From Actinotignum schaalii FB123-CNA-2 (GTDB lineage Bacteria > Actinomycetota > Actinomycetes > Actinomycetales > Actinomycetaceae), in contig NZ_KE150263.1 of NCBI RefSeq assembly GCF_000411135.1, positions 310,594 through 374,593 on the forward strand: a stretch of 64,000 bases of DNA, in the 5' to 3' direction. The notes under the pieces were generated by a model. The model searched no databases. It saw only the letters and a list, made by a program, of their open reading frames with translations, and had not been told where the DNA came from. Positions 7,856-15,107 of the stretch are shown piece by piece (position 1 is the first letter of the stretch; each line of letters opens with the position of its first letter). The position numbers and the translations under genes were made by a program.

Positions 7856-9007
7856 TCACTCCCCCACGTTATCGCCCGCCTTTTCTCCCGCTTTCTCACC
7901 GGTAGCGCGCCAGCGGATACCGGCGTCGATGAAGCCGTCAATATCGCCATCGAAAATAGCGTCAGTATTCCCCGATTCGTACCCCGTGCGCAGATCCTTG
8001 ACCATCTGATAGGGCTGGAGCACGTAGGACCGCATCTGGTCCCCCCACGAGGCTTTAATATCTCCGCGCAGTTCTTTCTTTTCGCGCGCTTCCTCTTCCT
8101 GTTTGAGAAGGAGTAGGCGCGATTGCAAGACCCGCATCGCCGCGGCCCGGTTTTGGATCTGCGATTTTTCATCCTGCATCGATACCACGATGCCGGTGGG
8201 CAGATGGGTGATGCGCACCGCCGAATCAGTGGTGTTAACGGACTGGCCGCCCGGCCCCGAGGAACGGAACACATCAATGCGAATATCGGTATCGGGAATA
8301 TCGATATGGTCGGTTTGTTCGATAAGCGGAATAACCTCGACGGCAGCGAAAGAAGTTTGGCGCCGGCCCTGATTATCAAAAGGCGAGATACGCACCAGCC
8401 GATGGGTTCCCGCTTCCACCGAAAGAGTGCCGTAGGCATAGGGCGCGCTCACCTCAAAGGTAGTGGATTTCAATCCGGCTTCTTCGGCATAGGAGGTATC
8501 GAGCACTTTGGTGGCGTAACCGCTGCGTTCGGCCCACCGCAGGTACATGCGCTGGAGCATCTGCGCGAAATCGGCCGCGTCCACTCCCCCGGCCCCGGAA
8601 CGAATGGTCACCACGGCATCACGCTCATCGTATTTGCCGGCGAGCAGAGTGCGGATATGGAGTTCTTCCAGCGCTTTTTCAGTGCCTGTCATTTCTTCAC
8701 CGAGCGCTTCGTAGACTTCCCGAGCCGAAGCCGGATCCGAAACCTCTTCTTCCTGGGCGATTTCGAGGAGTGCACCGGCATCCTCGATACGCGCGCGCAT
8801 GGTCTCGAGTTTCTCCAGTTCACTTTGGGCGTGGGAGAGTTTCGAGGTGACTTCTTGAGCGCGAGCAGTATCATCCCAGAGCCCGGGCGCAGAGGATTCT
8901 TCCGTCAGCGCGGCGATGCGCGCGGTGAGGCCCTCCACATCGGTCACCGCTTCGATTTGGTGAAAAACACTACGCAGATGGTCAAGACGTTCGGAAAAAT
9001 CACTCAC
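7856..9007 (-). CDS. prfB: peptide chain release factor 2
   Basis: A 383-residue RF2. The stop-codon recognition tripeptide is SPF (208-210), which reads UGA and UAA, and the catalytic GGQ is at 253-255 in [18 protein letters not shown]. The coding sequence is continuous from ATG at 9007; the programmed frameshift that autoregulates RF2 in many bacteria is absent. prfB-ftsE-ftsX-smpB is a widespread actinobacterial order. It starts 10 bases after the end of the tad pilus genes on the same strand, so read-through from that operon is possible. Confidence 0.96.
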   Translation of the reverse strand: MSDFSERLDHLRSVFHQIEAVTDVEGLTARIAALTEESSAPGLWDDTARAQEVTSKLSHAQSELEKLETMRARIEDAGALLEIAQEEEVSDPASAREVYEALGEEMTGTEKALEELHIRTLLAGKYDERDAVVTIRSGAGGVDAADFAQMLQRMYLRWAERSGYATKVLDTSYAEEAGLKSTTFEVSAPYAYGTLSVEAGTHRLVRISPFDNQGRRQTSFAAVEVIPLIEQTDHIDIPDTDIRIDVFRSSGPGGQSVNTTDSAVRITHLPTGIVVSMQDEKSQIQNRAAAMRVLQSRLLLLKQEEEAREKKELRGDIKASWGDQMRSYVLQPYQMVKDLRTGYESGNTDAIFDGDIDGFIDAGIRWRATGEKAGEKAGDNVGE

Positions 9008-9016
9008 GGCATAAGG

Positions 9017-9430
9017 CTACCTCAGGTCAAGGCGCGCCCGGGCCTGCGCGCGTATCGAAACGGGCAAGTCCACTACCGGCAACCGCACGGTTTTTTCTAT
9101 AGCGACGACGACGCCGGCGCTATCCGCGCCGGTATCTGGCAGCACGTGATCAGCAGGAAATATTGCGGCGGCGAGCTGGCGCACGGTGGCGGTGCTGGGA
9201 TGGCAATCGGCTAGGGATGCAGCACTGAAGTAACACTCCTGTGCGATCTCTTGGCTGATCGCGAGCGCGGCAGAATCGGCCTGTCCCTGGAGTGTATGCC
9301 GAGCGGTGAGGACGGTGGTGAGGTAGATGAACCCCAGGCACAGGATGGCGCTGACCGCCCAGACTCCTAGGCCCAGGATGAGGATATTGCCGCGTTCGCG
9401 AGGTGTGGGAGCTTTCGCCGGGGCGGTCAC
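9017..9430 (-). CDS. TadE/TadG-like pseudopilin-type protein
   Basis: 137 residues with one N-terminal transmembrane segment (GNILILGLGVWAVSAILCLGFIYL), then ARHTLQGQADSAALAISQEIAQE, the usual face of TadG/Rv3654c-like proteins (helicopter-repeat type). Three cysteines follow in the extracellular part. It starts at a GTG that overlaps the previous stop by four bases (GTGA at 9430-9427). It is the last gene of the tad run and probably a minor, membrane-anchored component of the Flp pilus. Confidence 0.75.
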   Translation of the reverse strand: MTAPAKAPTPRERGNILILGLGVWAVSAILCLGFIYLTTVLTARHTLQGQADSAALAISQEIAQECYFSAASLADCHPSTATVRQLAAAIFPADHVLPDTGADSAGVVVAIEKTVRLPVVDLPVSIRAQARARLDLR

Positions 9431-9873
9431 GGCCGCGCCTCTCGAAAACGATCAACGGTTGTGGAAGCACTTTGCTCGATGAGGACGGCCCGCCCGATAT
9501 AAACAAGCGGCACGGATACTTCCACGGTGGCGGTGATGCGTGCTCCCGGGGTCAGGCACGGGTGCGCGGAGCAGGAGATCTGCGGTGGTGAGGTGTTCGC
9601 TGCGGCGTCGCTTATGGCGGCGTCGCTCACAACTGCGTGGGCAACCGCCCGAGCGCGGGCGGTTCCGGCCGCTGTACTATCCGCGGTTGCGAAACTGCGA
9701 GCTGCCTCCTGAGCCGCCCGGGCGGCTACTGCCCGCGCGCGGGGAATCCCGGCACTTTCCACGGTGAAGATGAGGAGTGGCAAAACTAGCATGACGAGTA
9801 CCGCGAGGGCTTCCAAGGTGCCGTTTCCTTCTTCGCTGTCGATCAGCGGGAGAGGAAGGCGAGGGTGCTTCAT
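9427..9873 (-). CDS. TadE-like pilus assembly protein
   Basis: 148 residues from ATG 9873, chosen because AAAGGAG stands eight bases upstream. SEEGNGTLEALAVLVMLVLPLLIFTVESAG is a type IV-pilin-like N-terminal segment (acidic/glycine turn before a long hydrophobic helix) as in TadE. Next comes an Ala/Arg-rich amphipathic helix and a short beta-rich C-terminus with a CSAHPC pair. It overlaps the downstream TadG-like gene. Confidence 0.75.
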   Translation of the reverse strand: MKHPRLPLPLIDSEEGNGTLEALAVLVMLVLPLLIFTVESAGIPRARAVAARAAQEAARSFATADSTAAGTARARAVAHAVVSDAAISDAAANTSPPQISCSAHPCLTPGARITATVEVSVPLVYIGRAVLIEQSASTTVDRFREARP

Positions 9874-9967
9874 ACCGGTGCTCCTTTTCGGGTGGTGGGT
9901 TGCGACAAGTCGCGGATTGCGACAGGTGGCGAGTCGTGACAGCTGGCTAGTTGCGTCAGGTAGCGAG

Positions 9968-10387
9968 TTACGGGCTGGCCCGCCGCGGGGTGGTGGCATC
10001 TGTGTCGAGCACGTGCGCATGGGCGTGTAGCCGAACCCGGCTGGTTCCCAGGATTGAGGAATAGTTTCCGCTGATCTCTACCCGGAGGAATTCTTCGCTC
10101 CCGATGCGGATCGTGCTCGCGTTGGCCGTGCACTGGCACCCGGGCAGGCGGGCGCCGATGTCTGACTCGGCCTGCCGTGCCACCTCTGACAAGTTCAGGT
10201 GGCGCACCGCTCCCGTGCGTGCGGCTCGCGCCGCACAATCACGTATCTGTTCGATGGCGAAGAGGCGGGATCCGAGAACTGCGAGCGCCAGGGCAGCAAG
10301 GGCCACTATCCCAGCTAAGAGGCAGAAATCCACGACCGCGGCCCCGCGTTCGGCAGGGGAATGTGCGGCATCGCGTATCTTCCTCAT
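9968..10387 (-). CDS. TadE-like pilus assembly protein
   Basis: 139 residues from ATG 10387, which overlaps the stop of the upstream pilin-like gene. ERGAAVVDFCLLAGIVALAALALAVLGSRLF is the pilin-like hydrophobic helix; the following IRDCAARAARTGAVRHLN and a beta-rich tail with CQC match actinobacterial TadE-like proteins. Ninety-four bases separate it from the next gene; this gap holds small direct repeats of a GCGAC(A/T)AGT type. Confidence 0.75.
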   Translation of the reverse strand: MRKIRDAAHSPAERGAAVVDFCLLAGIVALAALALAVLGSRLFAIEQIRDCAARAARTGAVRHLNLSEVARQAESDIGARLPGCQCTANASTIRIGSEEFLRVEISGNYSSILGTSRVRLHAHAHVLDTDATTPRRASP

Positions 10388-10596
10388 GAAAAACTCGATA
10401 TGCGTTCGATGGCGGTCGAGAAGAGGTTCGTGAGGGCAGGCCCGGCTACCGCCCAGATAGCGAGAACTAGGCCAACGGTCATGAGGGTGACGAGCACCCA
10501 GCCGGGCACGTCCCCGCGTTCGCGGGGATCCGGACCGGCCCATGTTGCCGGTGATATATCAGGGTGGATAAGCGCGCTGTGGGTTGGCATGGGCAT
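10384..10596 (-). CDS. small Flp-pilin-like membrane peptide
   Basis: 70 residues with a single hydrophobic helix (ERGDVPGWVLVTLMTVGLVLAIWAVAGP). The position between tadC and the TadE-like genes is that of the major Flp pilin or the DUF4244 peptides in other actinobacteria, and the RG(D)-plus-helix layout resembles a pilin, although the usual Glu at +5 of a prepilin site is not evident. AAAGGA seven bases upstream supports the ATG at 10596. It could be the structural pilin of this locus. Confidence 0.6.
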   Translation of the reverse strand: MPMPTHSALIHPDISPATWAGPDPRERGDVPGWVLVTLMTVGLVLAIWAVAGPALTNLFSTAIERISSFS

Positions 10597-10630
10597 GAGT
10601 GGTTCCTTTCATGAGCTGAGTATTTCCGGT

Positions 10631-11512
10631 TTACGGTGAGGTGAGGGGAAGGAAAGTGAGTCGGGTCAGCCCCGGATAAAGGGCGATAACCACGACGAAC
10701 GGCAAGATAAGGAAAACAACGGGAATCATCATGAGGATTTCGCGCCGGCCTCCGCGTTCAAGGAGCTGGCGGCGGGCATAGTTCCGTGCTTCTTCTGCTT
10801 GCACACGCAGGGTATCGGTGAGTGCAGATCCGTGGGCGAGGGTGGCTAGCAACGCGTCGCAGAGGTTGTGTAGCGCCGGGTTGTGCACGCGGTCGCTCAA
10901 GTGGCGTACCGCCGTAGTGAGCGGATCTCCGGCATAAACATCCCCTAAGGTGCGACGCAGTTCTTTTGCCAGGGCTCCGCCGGCAAAGCTCGCAACATAT
11001 TCGAGAGCACCCACGATGCTGGCGCCCGCCCCTACCGCGATGCTTAGGAGCTGGGCGATATCGGGTAGTTCTGCGGTAATAGCGTTGTCGCGCTGGCGCA
11101 GGCGCGCGGTGAGGTGGGAGTCCGTGGCGAGGATCGCACCGAGCAGGAAGAATATAGGACAGGCGGCCGCGAGCGCCGCGGGTAGTCCGCGCGCTAAGCA
11201 CGCTAGCCCTAACGCGATCCCGGCTACTGCCGCGAGCACTCCCGCGCGTAGCTGGGCAAAGCGGAAGTCTGCGACGTCGCCCTCCCCTAAACAATGGAGG
11301 CGGCGAGCAACCGACGCGTGAGTGGAACCAAATTTTTCCGCGCCACGCAAGGCAATTCTGATGATGCGATGAGGCAAGCGCGGGCGAGCACTACCTAAAT
11401 ATGGTGTGATGCGTGAGAGCAGGGGTGGGCCCGGCCAAGCCCACCACCAGGCTAGCAGCAGGAGACCTGCCGCGAGGATGCTACCGGTGAGTGCGGGAAG
11501 GGGGAAATCCAC
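10631..11512 (-). CDS. tadC: TadC-like type II secretion F-domain protein
   Basis: 293 residues from a GTG at 11512, preceded by AAGGGAG; a longer frame from 11560 would overlap tadB. It has N-terminal hydrophobic segments, a T2SSF domain (LRQRDNAITAELPDIAQLLSIAVGAGASIVGALEYVA) and a C-terminal pair of membrane segments ending ILPFVVVIALYPG. It is an inner-membrane platform protein of the Flp pilus machine that works with TadB and the TadA ATPase. Confidence 0.82.
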   Translation of the reverse strand: MDFPLPALTGSILAAGLLLLAWWWAWPGPPLLSRITPYLGSARPRLPHRIIRIALRGAEKFGSTHASVARRLHCLGEGDVADFRFAQLRAGVLAAVAGIALGLACLARGLPAALAAACPIFFLLGAILATDSHLTARLRQRDNAITAELPDIAQLLSIAVGAGASIVGALEYVASFAGGALAKELRRTLGDVYAGDPLTTAVRHLSDRVHNPALHNLCDALLATLAHGSALTDTLRVQAEEARNYARRQLLERGGRREILMMIPVVFLILPFVVVIALYPGLTRLTFLPLTSP

Positions 11513-11526
11513 GAAAATGCTCCCTT

Positions 11527-12633
11527 CTACCCTGCGGCGCGCCGACCGCGACCGGGACACCGCGGAGCAGGCAACGTGCTCGCGGCAGTTGAGGTAGTCG
11601 AAATCGTCGAAGTACTCGAAGTAGTCGATATGGATGAGATAAGCGAGGCGGACGGTGGCTTAGCTGCTGCGTGCGCCGGCGATGCCGCGTCGAGACCGGC
11701 TGGTGGAGACAACCTTGGGGAGACTCCCCGGGGTGCAGGCGCAGCGGCTAAAACGCGGTGTTCTTCGGGGAGACGACCCAGGTGTGTCATAAGTGCGTAG
11801 GCAACAAGCGTGGTGCCTAAGCCAGCCAGCAGGATGAGGGTCCCGGTTGGTGAGGTGAAAGCCTCCCTAGTACCGGGCCGGGTCGAGAGCAGGAGGAGAA
11901 CGAGCCACGGGGCAAGAGCGGCCACCCGTGCCCCGTTGACGGTCCACGATTGGCGGGCCAGGAGTTCTCCCCGAGCTCGGTTTTCTGCGCGCAAGGACAA
12001 CGCAAGTGATTCGAGGACGCGGGGCAGATCATGGCCACCGTAGCGCACCGCCAGTCGGAGAATTTCGAGTACCCGGTCTGTTACCGGATCCCGGAAGGCA
12101 TCTTTTAGGCGGGTTAGGGAAGTTTCGAAGCTACCTGTTGTTTCCAGGTGGGTGGCAAAGAATCGCAGCGTCGGAGAGGCATCTGGCCGGGTGGCCAGAT
12201 AGAGGAGAGCTTCGGGCACGGTGCGGCCGGCGCGCAGGGAGGAGAGCAGCTGATCGATGCGGTCGGGCCAGGCAAGGCGCTGGGCATCCCGTGCTTTTCT
12301 TCCAGCGTGACGTGTATGCCAGAACGGTAACCAGGTTCCCACCGTCCCTCCGGCCGCAGCAAGGAAAGGATGACCGGTGGTGAGCAAGACGCCTAGAGCC
12401 AGACCAAGACCGCAGCACACACTCATCCCGAGCCTGCGTGTGGGAATCGTGATGCGAGGCTTTCTTTGACGCCTCGGCCAGCCCGAGCGATCCCGCTGAC
12501 CCGAGCGATCCCGCCGACCCGAGCGATCCCGCCGACCCGAGCGATCCCGCCGACCCGAGCGATTCGACGTGACCAGCGCTTGAATAACTGTGAGGACTCC
12601 GGTGGCAATCACAGCTCCAACGATTAGTCCCAT
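11527..12633 (-). CDS. tadB: TadB-like type II secretion F-domain protein
   Basis: 368 residues. After one membrane segment comes an 18-bp tandem repeat encoding about four copies of SGRRDR, then two membrane segments, a T2SSF domain (AWPDRIDQLLSSLRAGRTVPEALLYLATRP, LRLAVRYGGHDLPRVLESLA) and further membrane segments near 240-290. The C-terminal 70 residues are low-complexity Ser/Thr/Ala (ISSISTTSSTSTISTTS) and look like slippage-prone sequence. It overlaps tadA by ten bases. Platform protein of the Flp pilus. Confidence 0.82.
   Translation of the reverse strand: MGLIVGAVIATGVLTVIQALVTSNRSGRRDRSGRRDRSGRRDRSGQRDRSGWPRRQRKPRITIPTRRLGMSVCCGLGLALGVLLTTGHPFLAAAGGTVGTWLPFWHTRHAGRKARDAQRLAWPDRIDQLLSSLRAGRTVPEALLYLATRPDASPTLRFFATHLETTGSFETSLTRLKDAFRDPVTDRVLEILRLAVRYGGHDLPRVLESLALSLRAENRARGELLARQSWTVNGARVAALAPWLVLLLLSTRPGTREAFTSPTGTLILLAGLGTTLVAYALMTHLGRLPEEHRVLAAAPAPRGVSPRLSPPAGLDAASPAHAAAKPPSASLISSISTTSSTSTISTTSTAASTLPAPRCPGRGRRAAG
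12482..12563. repeat. 18-bp tandem repeat inside tadB
   Basis: CCCGAGCGATCCCGCYGA is repeated four and a half times with one variable base. On the coding strand it gives a basic (SGRRDR)n insert after the first membrane segment of TadB. The unit length is a multiple of three, so copy-number change would keep the frame. Confidence 0.9.
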
Positions 12634-13841
12634 GATCGCCCCGCTTCTCGAGTGAGGATGCTACCGTCCGGACCGAGACCTGCGACTTCCAAGATCTGGG
12701 AAACACGGCGCTGCCCGTGGGATTCCCGCCTCACGTGCACAACGAGGTTGATGGTTGCGGCAACGGTGGGCGTCACGAAGTTCGGGGTGATGTTCTCTCC
12801 CGCGAGAAGTGGCAGAATCTCCAGTTTGGTGAGGGCTTCCCGCGCACTATTGGCGTGAATGGTGCACGCTCCGGGAATGCCCGCATTGAGGGCGATAAGC
12901 AGATCGAATGCTTCGGCCCCGCGCACTTCTCCGATGACGATTCGGTCCGGACGCATACGTAGGCTTTCGCGCACGAGGTCCCGCAAAGTTACCGCGCCGC
13001 GCCCTTCCAGGGATGGCGGGCGCGTCTGCATCGCGACGACGTCGGGGAGGTCGATACCCAGCTCAAACACTTCCTCGGCGCTAATGAGACGTTCGGTTGG
13101 CGGTACCGCGCCGAGCAGAGCACGTAAGAGAGTAGTTTTGCCCGCCCCGGTCGATCCGGATACCAAAATATTGCGCCCTGCTTCCATAGCTGCGCTCAGG
13201 TAAGCTGCCTGCCGCGTTTCCAGCATATGCACATCGACTAGATCGCTGACAGTGCGGGCCCGCACTGTATATTTTCTGATATTGATTGCCCAGTACCGTG
13301 CGGTGATATCCGGGATAGTCACGTGGAGGCGTTCTCCGCTAGGCAGCTGGGCATCAACGAAAGGCGTAGAAAGATCTAGGCGCCGCCCGGAGGCATAGAG
13401 CATCCGCTCGACCAGGGTGTGAATATCCTGTTCTGCCATGGTGAGATCAACACGGGCGGATACCCCGGCGCGGGCCACAAAGATCTTATCGGGGGCATTG
13501 ATCCAGATTTCTTCCACCTGCGGGTCATCGAAGAATTCTTGTAGCGGCCCGTATCCGCTCAACTGGGAGATGAGGTGGGAGCGTACGCTTTCTGTGTCCG
13601 CCAGTGCTGCGTGCTCTCCGCGCACCGATTCGTCATTAAACGTTGTGAGGGTTTCTCCCACAAGATTTTCCAGGAATGCTGTGTCCCGGCGCGGATCAAT
13701 TCCGCGGTGCCGGATCGTTTCCCGCACCCGTTCTTCAATGCCTTGCCGGCTGGTGGAGGCAGGGTGATGGGTGCGGCCAGTTAGGCGCGTTGGGCGAGCC
13801 GGGGCGAGGCCCGTAGAAGCCGGATACGTCGCTTCACGCAT
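12624..13841 (-). CDS. tadA: TadA/CpaF-family pilus assembly ATPase
   Basis: 405 residues from ATG 13841, which has a perfect AGGAGG six bases upstream. Walker A GSTGAGKT at 229-236, the Asp box (ISAEEVFELG), Walker B RPDRIVIGEVRGAEAFDLL and the His box GIPGACTIHANSA are all present, so it should be an active hexameric ATPase of the secretion superfamily. It powers Flp pilus assembly together with tadB and tadC. It is the first gene of the minus-strand tad run; no tadZ/CpaE-like gene or prepilin peptidase precedes it, and the next gene upstream is divergent. Confidence 0.92.
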   Translation of the reverse strand: MREATYPASTGLAPARPTRLTGRTHHPASTSRQGIEERVRETIRHRGIDPRRDTAFLENLVGETLTTFNDESVRGEHAALADTESVRSHLISQLSGYGPLQEFFDDPQVEEIWINAPDKIFVARAGVSARVDLTMAEQDIHTLVERMLYASGRRLDLSTPFVDAQLPSGERLHVTIPDITARYWAINIRKYTVRARTVSDLVDVHMLETRQAAYLSAAMEAGRNILVSGSTGAGKTTLLRALLGAVPPTERLISAEEVFELGIDLPDVVAMQTRPPSLEGRGAVTLRDLVRESLRMRPDRIVIGEVRGAEAFDLLIALNAGIPGACTIHANSAREALTKLEILPLLAGENITPNFVTPTVAATINLVVHVRRESHGQRRVSQILEVAGLGPDGSILTREAGRSWD

Positions 13842-14048
13842 GGCACCTCCTCTGGATATTCGGGTGTGATCGTGGTGAGGTGCTCCCACTCTAGAGTTTC
13901 CTACGCCCAAGAATTACCCCTGCTTCGCCCGGTGTGGATGAGCGATGCGTTTCGTGATCGTGTGGATAGAAGCAGCGGGCAAGCTGTGGCCGGGGTGTGG
14001 CCGGGGTGTGGGCAAGCACGTGGCTAATTTTTCGGATAAATTGAGGGG
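13842..14048. promoter_or_regulatory. divergent promoter region tadA / phosphotransferase-like gene
   Basis: TAGAGT near 13890-13895 (read on the minus strand) is a candidate -10 for the tad operon. On the plus side GATAAA at 14035-14040 ends eight bases before the GTG at 14049, suggesting a leaderless transcript. A short tandem GTGGCCGGG repeat lies at about 13985-14008. I see no clear operator. Confidence 0.35.
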
Positions 14049-15107
14049 GTGACTACTTCTCCGCTCTATCTTGCTGCGCTTGCCGTCGGGGCTCTCGGCG
14101 TCGAGATTGTCTCCACGCGCCAACCGTTTGTTGAGACGGAAGATTTTGTTTCCGGTTGTGTCCTTGATTCCCAGGGGCGTCACTGGATGGTCAAAGTTCC
14201 TAAAAATGGAACGGCGGCGACGTCGTTAGAAGCCGAGGCGGCCCTAGCCCCCCAGCTTTTGGAAGAATTGCGGGCCGGTCGCCTGCCTTTCGATATTATG
14301 CGACCTGCTGGTTTTGTCGATGCTGATACCGGGGGCCGCGCGGTGGTCTACCCGGAGCCTTTTGGGCGGGCGCTGGTTTTCGAAGCCCTCGGTGAGGAAG
14401 AGGTGCGGGAGATGGGCCGCACCCTTGCCGCGATTCACAGCATTGACCGGGATGTGGTGGCTCGGTCCGGCTTGCCTGTTTATACGGCTGCGCAATGGCG
14501 CGAGCGGGTGCGAGCCGAACTTGAGGCAGCCGACCAGGAAACATCCCTTCCCACGGTTTTGCGCCAGCGTTGGATGGATGTGCTGGATAGCGACGCAGTG
14601 TGGGATTTTGAGGAAACAGTTGTCCACGGTGATGTGGCTTCCGATAATTTCTTGTGGTCAAACGGCTCGGTTGCGAGCGTGCTCGGTTTTGGTGAGGCAC
14701 ACGTGGGTGACCCGGCTCGGGATTTAGCCGCGATGCTTGTTCTCGATGATGACCAGTGGCCGAGTTTTATTACCTCGTATGAGAATGCGCGCTCGGTTGA
14801 GCTCTCGGAGGCAGATTACACCCGTATTATTTTCACCTCGGAGTTTGCGATTATTCGCTGGCTCATGTACGGGATTCGTACCGGCAGCATGGAGATTAGG
14901 AACGACGCCGTCCAGATGATCGCCGCGCTGGCCGAGGATGTACGCGAGGCCCCGGATTTGCTGCCCGCTCCCCCGGCAGCGGATCCTGCTTTCACTGAAA
15001 GCTCTTCCGATGCCGAGGCGAGCGGGGAGGCTGAGCTAACCGGGGAAACTGCGGTTACGGCTCCTGATTGGGCAGACCCGCACGAAGCAGAATTTCCTCC
15101 TCGCTGA
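14049..15107 (+). CDS. aminoglycoside/macrolide phosphotransferase-fold protein
   Basis: 352 residues with the APH/choline-kinase fold. The N-lobe runs to about 115; the catalytic loop is VVHGDVASDNFLW with Asp195 and Asn200, and the following GEAHVGDPARDLA matches the GDPA.DLA motif. The metal-binding Asp usually found in V(I/L)DF or DW is a glycine here (VLGFG, Gly213), so catalysis is uncertain. The C-terminal 50 residues are an acidic disordered tail. It could be an antibiotic kinase-like protein or a metabolic kinase; there is no resistance context. The last 53 bases overlap the 3' end of adnB on the other strand. Confidence 0.75.
   Translation: MTTSPLYLAALAVGALGVEIVSTRQPFVETEDFVSGCVLDSQGRHWMVKVPKNGTAATSLEAEAALAPQLLEELRAGRLPFDIMRPAGFVDADTGGRAVVYPEPFGRALVFEALGEEEVREMGRTLAAIHSIDRDVVARSGLPVYTAAQWRERVRAELEAADQETSLPTVLRQRWMDVLDSDAVWDFEETVVHGDVASDNFLWSNGSVASVLGFGEAHVGDPARDLAAMLVLDDDQWPSFITSYENARSVELSEADYTRIIFTSEFAIIRWLMYGIRTGSMEIRNDAVQMIAALAEDVREAPDLLPAPPAADPAFTESSSDAEASGEAELTGETAVTAPDWADPHEAEFPPR

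Noticed and set aside
8900-9007. Programmed frameshift in prfB
   Set aside because: The RF2 frame is continuous from ATG 9007 and has no early in-frame TGA with a slippery codon.
14049-15107. Clinically relevant aminoglycoside resistance gene
   Set aside because: Only the fold is shared, an expected metal-binding Asp is missing, and there is no mobile context.
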